From: Aldehydirespirator sp965203575 | GTDB lineage: Bacteria > Actinomycetota > Acidimicrobiia > Acidimicrobiales > Aldehydirespiratoraceae | DNA length: 64,000 bases | Assembly: GCA_965203575.1 (NCBI GenBank) | Contig: OZ241894.1 | Location: 992,001 to 1,056,000, forward strand | Direction of reading: 5' to 3' | Shown here: in pieces, positions 8,226-16,477 of the stretch | Layout of the letters: every line of letters begins with the position of its first letter | Numbering within the stretch: position 1 is the first letter of the stretch | Notes under the pieces: generated by a model | What the model saw: only the letters and a program-made list of their open reading frames with translations | Told to the model about the DNA's origin: nothing | Database searches by the model: none | Made by a program: the position numbers and the translations under genes

Positions 8226-8231
8226 TATAAT
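8226..8231 (+). promoter_or_regulatory. Consensus -10 box ahead of the pilin-like gene
   Basis: A perfect TATAAT within an AT-rich stretch (CATATAATTCTAG), 51 nt before the ATG at 8282; no convincing -35 is seen. A perfect -10 in this GC-rich DNA suggests strong expression, as expected for a major pilin. Confidence 0.5.
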
Positions 8232-8281
8232 TCTAGTTCTCACCCAACACTCACCATCAACACACGGAAAGCACCAACACA

Positions 8282-8674
8282 ATGACAGTTCTCATACTAG
8301 CTGTAGCGGTCCCCAGCCTGTTCGCAATGGCGTGGCTCGGACTGCGGCGAGTTCAATCGACGCCAATGGTCAGGTCGCTGGCCCTTGCCAGGGGTGCCGA
8401 CGTCCGGGGCATCGCCCTCCAGACGGTGATCATCATCGTCGTGCTGCTCGCCATAGCCGGCACCGTCGCCGGCGTGCTCCTCACGCGTGGCGAGCAAGCC
8501 ACCACGCAACTCGAGAGAACGAATGTCGGGGCGTCGATCTACAGCTTCCCCGAGAACCTATGTGCGGGAGCTGGTGGCACTTGGGTGGCTCCCACCGCAG
8601 CTGCTCATGTAACCGCGGCGGCAGAGGAAGGTGTCACGCTTACAGCCGGTACTCACGGCGTGTGCACGCCGTGA
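8282..8674 (+). CDS. Candidate Tad-type pilin (small membrane protein)
   Basis: A 130-residue protein with a class III-like signal in its middle: ARGADVRG followed by IALQTVIIIVVLLAIAGTVAGVLL, then a polar globular part of about 60 residues with two cysteines (LCAGAGG and GVCTP). If translation begins at the in-frame ATG 8366, the product is a 102-residue prepilin with a 15-residue leader ending in Gly, the canonical design. The ATG 8282 version adds another hydrophobic segment. The mature N terminus lacks the usual Glu5 (here QTV), so this is not a textbook Flp pilin. It is placed after tadC, with its own consensus -10 box, before three TadE-like genes. The pilin assignment is inferred. Confidence 0.55.
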   Translation: MTVLILAVAVPSLFAMAWLGLRRVQSTPMVRSLALARGADVRGIALQTVIIIVVLLAIAGTVAGVLLTRGEQATTQLERTNVGASIYSFPENLCAGAGGTWVAPTAAAHVTAAAEEGVTLTAGTHGVCTP

Positions 8675-8769
8675 TAGCACCTCCGCACGGCACACTCCAG
8701 TGTCGACAGGAGCTTCCCGTGAGAGGGATGCGTCAAGCGGACAGGTGAACGATCCCGACTAGGCGGATC

Positions 8770-9246
8770 ATGACCGCTCCTGCGTTGTTGGCTCGGTGCT
8801 GGCGGTGTGGGGATGAGCGGGGGGAGGCGCTTCCGGTTGCCATCCTGTTCTTCGGGGTGTTCCTCACCATCCTGATCGCCGTTCATGTGGTGATTGTGGC
8901 GGTGGCCCGCTCCGCGGTGCAGTCGGCAGCCGACCGGGCGCTGGCGGCGGCCCAGTCCGCCCATCCCGACGACGTCGACTGCGACGGTGTGACACGGCCC
9001 GACCGCGAGTGCCGGGGCATCCTGGAGGCCCGGCTGGCAATGCTGGCGGCCAGGGGCTCCGTCATCGAGACCCGGTTGCCGACGGTGGCGGTGCAGGAGG
9101 AGCGGGGCACGGTCACCGTGCTGGTGTTCGGAGGGATCATCTCGCCGGTGCTGGGCGGCATCGAACTCACCGGGCAGGCCTGCGGGCCCCTCGACAGCGT
9201 CTCCGTCTCGGAGCTCACTGCCGGCTCCGACCTCTGGCGATGCTGA
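8770..9246 (+). CDS. TadE-like minor pilin/pseudopilin
   Basis: A 158-residue protein with the TadE layout: a short N-terminal cytoplasmic tail (RCWRCGDERGEALP), one membrane helix (VAILFFGVFLTILIAVHVVIVAVA), then an Ala-rich helix RSAVQSAADRALAAAQSA and a beta-rich outer domain. The DERGE motif before the helix is the typical prepilin peptidase context of TadE/TadF. Four cysteines in the outer part (VDCDGV, RECRG, QACG, WRC) may pair. It overlaps the next gene by seven bases, so the three TadE-like genes form a tightly coupled set. No promoter is visible in the 95 nt before it, only a small ACACT/AGTGT hairpin. Confidence 0.72.
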   Translation: MTAPALLARCWRCGDERGEALPVAILFFGVFLTILIAVHVVIVAVARSAVQSAADRALAAAQSAHPDDVDCDGVTRPDRECRGILEARLAMLAARGSVIETRLPTVAVQEERGTVTVLVFGGIISPVLGGIELTGQACGPLDSVSVSELTAGSDLWRC

Positions 9247-9857
9247 TCCGCAGCAGCACCCGGCCGGCAGCAGATGCCAGCGCCGGCCCGGGCACCTCCG
9301 ACCGCAGCCCCCGGCACGGCACGGCCCGCTCGGAGGCTGCTGGAAGTCGTGCCGCCGCAGCGCCGCGACCACGACCTCGGCGAGACCAGGTTGGGTCGGG
9401 GACCGCCATCGGGGTGGCTATCATCTTCCCGATCCTGATGCTGGTGATCGTGGCGCTGCAGGCGCTCATCGACACCTCCCGAATCGAGCAGTCAATCCAG
9501 ACCGTCGCCCACCGGGCCGCCCGCACCGCGTCGCTGTGCTGCCACAGCACCCAGGACGCCGCCGAGGCGGCCCAGGCCAGCCTGGCCGCGGCCGAGGACG
9601 CCAACGCCCGGAACCGCATCCTCTGCGAAAACGACTTCGCGGGTGACGCCCGAGTGGTGTTCCTCGACGTGGGCGACAACGAAGTGCCGACGGCCGCCGA
9701 CGGGGTGGTCCCGCCCGGCGGCACGGTGTACGTGCTGGTGCAGTGCCGGCTGCCCCCTCCGTTGCTGGGCAGCTACGGCCTGCTCGGACTCGAGGTCGAG
9801 CGCCGGGCGTGGGGCACCGCGTCGGTGGACCCCTACCGCTCGCGCGTCGGCGCATGA
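9240..9857 (+). CDS. TadE-like minor pilin, second copy
   Basis: A 205-residue protein with a long basic, disordered N-terminal tail of about 55 residues, then GSGTAIGVAIIFPILMLVIV, a membrane helix with the TadE-type continuation QALIDTSRIEQSIQTVAHRAARTASL. The outer part contains cysteines in SLCCHS and ILCENDF and ends in beta-rich sequence. TadE-like proteins are minor pilins of Flp systems. ATG 9240 overlaps the preceding stop, and its own stop overlaps the next ATG at 9854 (ATGA). The tail is unusually long for the family. Confidence 0.72.
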   Translation: MLIRSSTRPAADASAGPGTSDRSPRHGTARSEAAGSRAAAAPRPRPRRDQVGSGTAIGVAIIFPILMLVIVALQALIDTSRIEQSIQTVAHRAARTASLCCHSTQDAAEAAQASLAAAEDANARNRILCENDFAGDARVVFLDVGDNEVPTAADGVVPPGGTVYVLVQCRLPPPLLGSYGLLGLEVERRAWGTASVDPYRSRVGA

Positions 9858-10387
9858 GCCCCCCGACACCGCCCCCGAGAGCCGCTGCCACGGGCGCGGG
9901 CCGGACCTGGATCCGCGCCAGGGCCTGCGCCGGGGCGCGGGCCGCCGACGAGCGCGGCGACTACGCCATATTCATCGCGGTGATCGCCGCCGCGCTGCTG
10001 TTCTTCGGCAGCATCGCCTACGACGCCCCCCGGCTCATCGCGGCCCGCCAGAACGCCCTGCACGAGGCCAACGAGGCCGCCCGGGTGGCCGCGGCCACCA
10101 TCGCCGCGGGCGGAACCGTCGAACAGGCCCGCGGCGCCGCGGGGGACCGCCTGGCCGGCGGCCTCGCCATCTACGGCCAGCCCGTCGCCCTGGCCGACCT
10201 GGACTGCGTGGGCAGCCTCGTGCAGGTCACCGTGGTCACCATCTACGTGTTCCGGGGCGCGGTGCTAGGCGCCGGCATCGGCCGCCAGACCATCGAGGCC
10301 CGCGGTGCCGCCGAGGCCTACCTGGCGCTGCCCGGCAACCGGCCGAGCGAACTCAGCCACCTAGGCGAATGCCCCCTCAACCCGTGA
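9854..10387 (+). CDS. TadE/TadG-like minor pilin, third copy
   Basis: A 177-residue protein. After a Pro/Arg-rich tail it has ADERGDYAIFIAVIAAALLFFGSIAYDAPRL, a DERG-preceded membrane helix in TadE/TadG style, followed by the typical helix RQNALHEANEAARVAAATIAAGG and a beta-containing domain (VQVTVVTIYVFRGAVLGAGIG). It closes the minor-pilin trio. Its short length argues against a full TadG, which usually carries a VWA domain. The start ATG 9854 is fixed by the four-base overlap with the previous gene. Confidence 0.72.
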   Translation: MSPPTPPPRAAATGAGRTWIRARACAGARAADERGDYAIFIAVIAAALLFFGSIAYDAPRLIAARQNALHEANEAARVAAATIAAGGTVEQARGAAGDRLAGGLAIYGQPVALADLDCVGSLVQVTVVTIYVFRGAVLGAGIGRQTIEARGAAEAYLALPGNRPSELSHLGECPLNP

Positions 10388-10479
10388 CATGCGTACGGAC
10401 AGTCGGATGCAGATCACGACCAAAGACCAACGCCATATCAACGCTGCCGGAAACAGCCAAGAAAGATGTATACGAGACG

Positions 10480-10506
10480 TTGAAGAACCGGCTCGCCCTG
10501 TACAAT
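10480..10506 (+). promoter_or_regulatory. Candidate promoter of the LysM gene, with an adjacent half-operator
   Basis: TTGAAG (10480-10485) and TACAAT (10501-10506) are 15 nt apart, slightly short. TGTATACGA at 10467-10475 lies directly upstream and matches one arm of the 1259-1282 palindrome, which hints at co-regulation with the pilus genes. Confidence 0.4.
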
Positions 10507-10588
10507 CGCCGCTCGTGTCCAAACTCCCCCCCGGGCATGGCGATGCGCGCCTGCTCCCTCCGGCGAGACCTCGACTCGGTGTACCACA

Positions 10589-13500
10589 TTGAGGTTTTTG
10601 CCCGCGACGGCCCTCCGGTATGCGCTCGCCCTTCTCGTGGTCGTCGGCGGGCCGGCGGCGTTCGTCTTGCTGTTCGGCACGCTGGTCAGCACCGTCTCGG
10701 CCGTTCTCCTGCTGGTCTGGGTCGCCGCCGTCTGGTTCGTGGTGACGGGCGTGCGTAGGCAGGGCGTGCGTTGGTGGGACGTGCGCAGGTGGGACGTGCG
10801 TAGGTGGAACCTGCGCAGGCAGCAGGACGAGGGCCCCGCCGACGAGGCGACCGGCGAGGCCGGCACCGGTGCCACCGACGACGACAGCGAGCCCGAAGAG
10901 CCCTGGTACCACCAGGGCTCCCCCATATTCGACGAGCCGTTCACCGACGACTATCCGAGGGTCGTCGTGCCCGCCGACGACCCCGCCGATGACACGACGC
11001 TCGACGACGGGTCCCCGGACTCGCTGTGGCAGCCGGACGCCACGGCTGCGCCCGACGAGCCGGGCGCGCCGCCGCCACCCGAGGCGCCGGCCGAGGACAC
11101 CGTCTCCGACGGCGAGATCGTCGACCGGCCCGGGGGCGAGAGCCCCGACGAACCTCCCATGATCGTTCCGGTGCGGGCCTACTACTTCACCCGGGCCGAG
11201 GACACGCTGCGCAGCATCTCGGCGCAGTTCCTGCAGACGCCCACGCGGTGGGAGCAGCTCCGATCGCTCAACTCGGCCAGCCCCGGAGTCGCCGCGATGG
11301 GACCCGACTCCCTGCTCCCGGTCGGCACCGCGCTGGCGCTGCCGGGAGACCCGCTGCCCTGGGGCAAGCCCGACCCCGTCTACCTGTGGACGCTGGCCGA
11401 GAAGTTCCTGTTCACCGCGTGGGGCCGTGAGCCGATGCCCGAGGAGGTCGTCCCGTTCTGGAGGGGCCTGACCGGCGGCGCCCAACTCGAGGCCGGGGCG
11501 CCACCCGTCCTGCCCGATCATCTCGCCACGCTCGCACCCGTTCCCACGGAGGCGCCCGAACCAGAACCCGCCCAAGAACCAGAACCCCAACCCCAACCCG
11601 CCCAAGAACCAGAACCCCAACCCCAACCCCAACCCGCCCAAGAACCAGAACCCCAACCCCAACCCCAACCCGCCCAAGAACCAGAACCCGCCCAAGAACC
11701 AGAACCAGACCCCCCCCCGGCGCCGGCCCCCGAAGGCGAACCCGCGCCCACACCCGCAGAACCGGACTCGCCCGGCGACTTCCCGGTGCCCCCGCCACCC
11801 CTGCCCGAGTTGGAGCCCTCGACCGCGCCGGCTGACTTCCAACCACCTCCTCCGGTCACGCCACCGGCCTACGAATCACCCGTACCCCCAAGCCACGAAC
11901 CACCCCCACCCCCATACGAACCGCCCGTACCCCCAAGCCACGAACCACCCCCACCCCCATACGAACCGCCCGTACCCCCATACGAACCGCCCGTACCCCC
12001 AAGCCACGAACCGGCCGCCTACCAACCACCCCCGCCAGACGCACCCCCACCCCCATACGAATCACCCGTACCCCCAAGCCACGAACCACCCCCACCGGCC
12101 CACGAATCACCCGTACCCCCAAGCCACGAACCACCCCCACCGGCCCACGAATCACCCGTACCCCCAAGCCACGAACCACCCCCACCGGCCCACGAATCAC
12201 CCGTACCCCCAAGCCACGAACCACCCCCACCGGCCCACGAATCACCCGTACCCCCAAGCCACGAACCACCCCCACCGGCCCACGAATCACCCGTACCCCC
12301 AAGCCACGAACCACCCCCACCGGCCCACGAATCACCCGTACCCCCAAGCCACGAACCACCCCCACCGGCCCACGAATCACCCGTACCCCCAAGCCACGAA
12401 CCACCCCCACCGGCCCACGAATCACCCGTACCCCCAAGTCACGAACCGGCCGCCTACCAACCACCCCCGCCAGACGCACCCCCACCCCCATACGAATCAC
12501 CCGTACCCCCAAGCCACGAACCGCCCCCACCGGCCTACGAATCACCCGTACCCCCAAGCCACGAGCCGCCCCCGCCCGTGGCGCCCGGGCCGGGGCTCCC
12601 CGATCTCGGCCCCATCGAGCCCGAGGTCCCGTACGTGGAGGCCGAGGCGCCCCGCATGCCGAGCTTCCTGCCGTCGCTCACCGGCGCCGAGACGGCTGCT
12701 CCGGCCCCGGAGGCGGAGGTGGTGGCGGCCTCGAACCGGGGCCTGGCCGGCACCGCCATCGGCGACGCCATGATGCTGTGGCAGCTGGCCCGGGTCCGCC
12801 GCCGGCGCGGAGGCAGGACGGACGACCTGGACCCGATGGAGGAGTCCCTCCGCCAGAGCGCCCGCGTCGACACGCTCAACCTGATCGAGACCGCGATGCG
12901 CCACCTGCGGGCGGTCACCGTCGGGCAGTTGCGGGAGAAGCCCGCGGTCCTGGCCGTGCGGGTCGGCACCTACGGGTTCGAGCTGCTGCTCAACCGGCCG
13001 GTGCAGGCCCCGGACGGCTGGCAGGCGGCCTCCGGGGGCTACGTGCTGGAGCTGCCCCCGGGGACCACCGTCGAGGACCTGGAGGCCACCGCCCAGGGCC
13101 CCAGCCTGTGCCCCGCCCTCGTCCCGGTGGGCGACACCGTGGAAGGGCCCCTGCTGCTCAACGTCGAGGAGGTCGGCTGCCTGATCGTGTCCGGCCCCGG
13201 CACGCCGTCGGTGAGGCTGCTCAACGCGGTCGTCGGGACGCTGGGCTCGTCGCCGCTCGCGGGCGACATCCGGATCATCACCGTCGGGCTGGAGACTCCG
13301 GCGGGCCTGCCCGGCTGGGAGCGGGTGCACTCCACCAGCTTCGACTCCCCCCAGCTCGAGGAGCTCCTGTCCACCGCCTACACCGGCAGCGGCGCCTCGC
13401 TGGACGTCCTGGTGGTGGGCCCCGGCAACGACCTGCTCATCCAGCGGGCCGGCCAGGTGGCCACCACCCCCGGATCGCGCCTCGCGATCGTGGGGGCCAC

Positions 13501-13672
13501 CTCCTCGGTGGCGGCCCGGTGGCCGTGGCGCATCCACGTGGACGAGACCACCACCGCCGTCGTGCACCCCATCGCCTGCACGATGGCCGCGGCCCAGGCG
13601 TCGGCGCCGGCAATGTCCCAACTGTTGAGTGAGGCCTCCGACCCCTCGCTGCTTGCACCCCCGAGGTTCTAG
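10589..13672 (+). CDS. Large LysM-domain membrane protein with Pro-rich tandem repeats
   Basis: A 1027-residue protein. Residues 5-57 form two membrane helices. A basic and acidic linker follows, then a LysM-like domain at about 195-250 (YYFTRAEDTLRSISAQFLQTPTRWEQL then LNSASP) that could bind peptidoglycan. Residues 310-690 are disordered: PEPQPQP runs and then 15-residue PPPPAHESPVPPSHE repeats. The C-terminal 330 residues look folded (VGQLREKPAVLAVRVGTYGFELLLN, later DVLVVGPGNDLLIQRAGQ) and resemble the C-terminal part of LysM proteins in Streptomyces Tad loci. It probably anchors or crosses the wall near the pilus. The start is a TTG at 10589; a weak ribosome context leaves it uncertain. 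The stop abuts the next ATG. Confidence 0.72.
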   Translation: MRFLPATALRYALALLVVVGGPAAFVLLFGTLVSTVSAVLLLVWVAAVWFVVTGVRRQGVRWWDVRRWDVRRWNLRRQQDEGPADEATGEAGTGATDDDSEPEEPWYHQGSPIFDEPFTDDYPRVVVPADDPADDTTLDDGSPDSLWQPDATAAPDEPGAPPPPEAPAEDTVSDGEIVDRPGGESPDEPPMIVPVRAYYFTRAEDTLRSISAQFLQTPTRWEQLRSLNSASPGVAAMGPDSLLPVGTALALPGDPLPWGKPDPVYLWTLAEKFLFTAWGREPMPEEVVPFWRGLTGGAQLEAGAPPVLPDHLATLAPVPTEAPEPEPAQEPEPQPQPAQEPEPQPQPQPAQEPEPQPQPQPAQEPEPAQEPEPDPPPAPAPEGEPAPTPAEPDSPGDFPVPPPPLPELEPSTAPADFQPPPPVTPPAYESPVPPSHEPPPPPYEPPVPPSHEPPPPPYEPPVPPYEPPVPPSHEPAAYQPPPPDAPPPPYESPVPPSHEPPPPAHESPVPPSHEPPPPAHESPVPPSHEPPPPAHESPVPPSHEPPPPAHESPVPPSHEPPPPAHESPVPPSHEPPPPAHESPVPPSHEPPPPAHESPVPPSHEPPPPAHESPVPPSHEPAAYQPPPPDAPPPPYESPVPPSHEPPPPAYESPVPPSHEPPPPVAPGPGLPDLGPIEPEVPYVEAEAPRMPSFLPSLTGAETAAPAPEAEVVAASNRGLAGTAIGDAMMLWQLARVRRRRGGRTDDLDPMEESLRQSARVDTLNLIETAMRHLRAVTVGQLREKPAVLAVRVGTYGFELLLNRPVQAPDGWQAASGGYVLELPPGTTVEDLEATAQGPSLCPALVPVGDTVEGPLLLNVEEVGCLIVSGPGTPSVRLLNAVVGTLGSSPLAGDIRIITVGLETPAGLPGWERVHSTSFDSPQLEELLSTAYTGSGASLDVLVVGPGNDLLIQRAGQVATTPGSRLAIVGATSSVAARWPWRIHVDETTTAVVHPIACTMAAAQASAPAMSQLLSEASDPSLLAPPRF
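12061..12420 (+). repeat. Eight perfect 45-bp tandem repeats within the LysM gene
   Basis: Bases 12061-12240 are identical to 12241-12420, each containing four 45-bp units that code the 15-residue motif PPPPAHESPVPPSHE. Related, less regular units extend the array from about 11868 to 12572. The perfect identity implies recent unequal exchange or slippage. Confidence 0.92.
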
Positions 13673-15283
13673 ATGAGACCCGACCCGTCCGCCCCCTCGC
13701 CGCGCCCCGTGCCGGCGCGTTCCCGGATCCTCAAACTGCCCCGGCACCGGGCGCTCGCGCTCGGCGGCGCCCTCACGGTGCTCGGCCTCGTCGCCGCGGC
13801 CTGCGGCGGGGGCGGCGGGGGCGGCACGACCGTCCAGACCGACACGGGCGGCTCCGAGGCCGCAGTCGCGGAAGCCGCCCCCTCGAGCGACTTCATGGCC
13901 ACCAGGCCCGGCGCCGGCATCGTGGCCGCGGGCGGCGATGTGATGGCGGTGCGGGGCGACAACCCCTGCGACCAGCCCGGCGCCGAGCCCATCTACATCT
14001 CCTACGTGGGCATCAACCTGGCCGAGCTGGACGCCCTGGGACTCGAGGCCATCGTGGTGGAGGAGCCCGGCCTGATCATCGAGGCCTACACCAACGAGGT
14101 CAACTTCAACGGCGGGATCAACGGGCGCTGCGTCGAGTTCGTCAACCACCTCTGGAGCCTGGCCGACCCCGCGGGCAGCCTCACCCAGATCTGCACCGAC
14201 CTCGCCACCCAGCGGCCGGTGGTCCACTTGACCCTCAGGATCATCGACGCGACGCTGGAGTGCGCGACCATCGGGGCCCAGCTCCCCACCATCGGCCTGT
14301 ACGCCTTCGCCCCATCATCGACCTTCGACCGCACCGGCGACCGGCTCTACATCGACGACGGCACCGTCGAGCGCCTGCTGTCGGCCAGCGTGGACGTGGC
14401 GCTGTCGTCGAACGTGATCAGCCCCGGCGACCGCGTCGGGCTGCTTCACGGCATATCCGACATGGCGGAGGCGGTAGCCATCGTCGAGCGCTTCGGGTTC
14501 GAGGACGTGCCGACCGCGCACGTTCCACCGGAGTTCGCCGACATCGCGCTGCTGCTCCAGGAGAAGCAGGTGCGCCTGCTGGAGGGCGACCTGACCGACG
14601 AGGAGCAGGCGGAGGCCCAGAGCAGCCTGGCCGCCCTGCCGCCCGAGCTGGCCGGCCTCTACGGCCAGATCGAGCAGTTCTTCCTCGATGCCGCCAACCG
14701 GTTCAAGGACGCCGGAGTGACCGCGGTGGCCGCCACCGCGGACTGGACCGACATGCGGCGATTCATGCGAGCGGCCGAACTGGTCGACTGGACGCCGACG
14801 TGGGTGGCCAACGACATCCAGCCCGCCACGGTCGTCCTGGCCGACGTCCCCTCCAGGCAGGCCGCGAACCTGGTGCTGGTCAGCAACCGCAGAGCGGCCG
14901 GCGACGAGGTCCCGGCGCTCGACCAGGGCTGCGTCACCCTGCGCAACACCGCGGTCGCCGCCGAGCCGTTCTCGCACCGGCTCCACACCGACGCCTGGAC
15001 GTTCATGCTGGCCATCTGCGACTACCTGGACGTGTCCTTCAGCGCCATGACCCGGGTGCAGGGCGAGATCAATCCGGACACGTTCGCCGAGGCCCTCAAG
15101 AACACCCAGTACGACACCCAGTACGGAGGGCTCATCACCTTCTCGCCCGCCGACCTCAACGGGGCCGAGCGATTCAGGGTGCTGCAGGCCGATCCCGACT
15201 GCGTGCTCAACTTCTGGGGCTGCATGCGCTCCACCACCGACTGGATGCTGCCGGCCAACCTGGCCGGAGCGGGCGCCGGGTAG
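13673..15283 (+). CDS. Type I periplasmic-binding lipoprotein (LivK/family 5-6 like)
   Basis: A 536-residue exported protein. The N-terminal 44 residues hold a basic stretch, a hydrophobic core and the lipobox LVAAAC, with Cys44 as the lipidation site, then a Gly run. The remainder has the two-lobe type I binding-protein pattern (IYISYVGINLAELDALGLEA; NGRCVEFVNHLW; TIGLYAFAPSSTF; a C-terminal GGLITFSPADLNGAERF block). An 80-residue charged helical insertion sits around EKQVRLLEGDLTDEEQAEAQ. The ATG follows the LysM stop directly. Type I binding proteins usually serve Liv-type transporters, yet the permeases downstream are of the Ssu/Tau type, so it may be a second sensor or ligand donor. Confidence 0.7.
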   Translation: MRPDPSAPSPRPVPARSRILKLPRHRALALGGALTVLGLVAAACGGGGGGGTTVQTDTGGSEAAVAEAAPSSDFMATRPGAGIVAAGGDVMAVRGDNPCDQPGAEPIYISYVGINLAELDALGLEAIVVEEPGLIIEAYTNEVNFNGGINGRCVEFVNHLWSLADPAGSLTQICTDLATQRPVVHLTLRIIDATLECATIGAQLPTIGLYAFAPSSTFDRTGDRLYIDDGTVERLLSASVDVALSSNVISPGDRVGLLHGISDMAEAVAIVERFGFEDVPTAHVPPEFADIALLLQEKQVRLLEGDLTDEEQAEAQSSLAALPPELAGLYGQIEQFFLDAANRFKDAGVTAVAATADWTDMRRFMRAAELVDWTPTWVANDIQPATVVLADVPSRQAANLVLVSNRRAAGDEVPALDQGCVTLRNTAVAAEPFSHRLHTDAWTFMLAICDYLDVSFSAMTRVQGEINPDTFAEALKNTQYDTQYGGLITFSPADLNGAERFRVLQADPDCVLNFWGCMRSTTDWMLPANLAGAGAG

Positions 15284-15298
15284 CGGAGCAGGCACCCG

Positions 15299-16471
15299 AT
15301 GGCCGGCCGTCACGCACTGCGAGCACTGGGAGTGGTGCTCATGGCAGCGGCGCTGCTGGCGGCATCCTGCGGCAGTAATGGTGGCAGCACCACCGTGACC
15401 GTCGAGGCGGGCGCACCGGCTCAGGATCTGAGCCCCCAACAGTCCGACCCGGTGCGCATCCGCCTCGCCCTTGCCCCCGACCCGGTCTGGGAATGGCTCC
15501 AGGACTCCGGCACGGTCGCCCAGTGGGAGGCGTCCCACAACATCAGGATCGAGGCCAGCAGTCCCTTCGACCAGTTCGCCGCCTTCGCCGGCGGCCACGT
15601 CGACGTGGTGGTCGTCAACGCGCTCGAGGTGCCGCAGTTCGTGGAGCAGTCCGACCGCGAGCCGTCGATCGTCGGGAAGTTCACCACCGACCGCAGCATC
15701 CTCGCCGTGCGGCGCACCTCGAGGGCAGAGACCCTCGACGACCTTGTCGAGGCGAGGATCGCAGTCGAGAGCTCGCTCGGGTCCACGCTGCTGTGGGGGT
15801 TGATCGCGGAGTCGCTGCACGGCCTCGACCTCCGGGTCGACAGCCCCGACTTCGAGCTGGTCGTGGTGGACCCGGCCAGCGTCGCCGACCTGGTGATGCG
15901 CGAGGACGTGGACGCCTGCATCTGCGTGCCGGACTTCAGCGTCCCCTACCTGGCCGGCGGCACGATGAGGGCCCTGTACGGGGGCCGGTCAGCCGCGGAG
16001 GTCTACGCCGAGGACGTGCTCGGCGAGCCCGGGATGCTCCCGATGGCGGACGCGTTCCTGGTCGACGCCGGGTGGCACCACCGCAACGAGGACGCCGTCG
16101 CCTCCCTGCTCGGGCTGTGGGACGCCGGCCTCAGCCAATGGAAGTCGGACCTGGCCGGCATGGTCGCCGACTACCCGCACCTGTTCTCGGTCACCGACGA
16201 CGACGAGATCGCATGGATCGCCGACTACACCGGCCGCCACGACTGGGTCGCGTCCTCGGTGTACATCAACCAGGACGAGGCCGACATGCACTACGCCCTG
16301 CTGGCCGAGATGCAGCGCGTCGGCCTGCTCGACGCCGACGCCGCGCTGCCGGAGCTGGACACCCTCCATTCCCCGGGCGCGGACGGCCACGACCACTCCG
16401 ACCCGGACGGCGCCGGACACCACAGTGCGGAGCGACCGGCTCCGGACCGACCAGAACCGACAAGGGGGTAG
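15299..16471 (+). CDS. SsuA/TauA/ThiY-like (NMT1 family) substrate-binding lipoprotein
   Basis: A 390-residue lipoprotein with signal MAGRHALRALGVVLMAAALLAASC; the lipidated cysteine is residue 24. The mature part has the NMT1/THI5-type fold: VRIRLALAPDPVWEWLQDSG, FAGGHVDVVVVNALEVPQFVE and KFTTDRSILAVRRTSRAETLDDL. The C terminus is an Asp/His tail (GADGHDHSDPDGAGHH) that could bind metal or is simply a linker. It is followed six nt later by two permeases and then an ATPase, so it is the cognate binding protein of this importer. The ligand is unknown; the family carries sulfonates, taurine, nitrate, pyrimidines and thiamine or riboflavin precursors. Confidence 0.8.
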   Translation: MAGRHALRALGVVLMAAALLAASCGSNGGSTTVTVEAGAPAQDLSPQQSDPVRIRLALAPDPVWEWLQDSGTVAQWEASHNIRIEASSPFDQFAAFAGGHVDVVVVNALEVPQFVEQSDREPSIVGKFTTDRSILAVRRTSRAETLDDLVEARIAVESSLGSTLLWGLIAESLHGLDLRVDSPDFELVVVDPASVADLVMREDVDACICVPDFSVPYLAGGTMRALYGGRSAAEVYAEDVLGEPGMLPMADAFLVDAGWHHRNEDAVASLLGLWDAGLSQWKSDLAGMVADYPHLFSVTDDDEIAWIADYTGRHDWVASSVYINQDEADMHYALLAEMQRVGLLDADAALPELDTLHSPGADGHDHSDPDGAGHHSAERPAPDRPEPTRG

Positions 16472-16477
16472 GGGAAG

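Noticed and set aside
11856..12557. Long minus-strand open frame of VRVIRGPVG-type repeats
   Set aside because: It is the reverse complement of the Pro-rich repeat array in the LysM gene; repeats keep the antisense frame open. No start signals.
11860..12575. Possible CRISPR array
   Set aside because: The 45-bp units are contiguous and have no unique spacers; they code a Pro-rich protein in frame.
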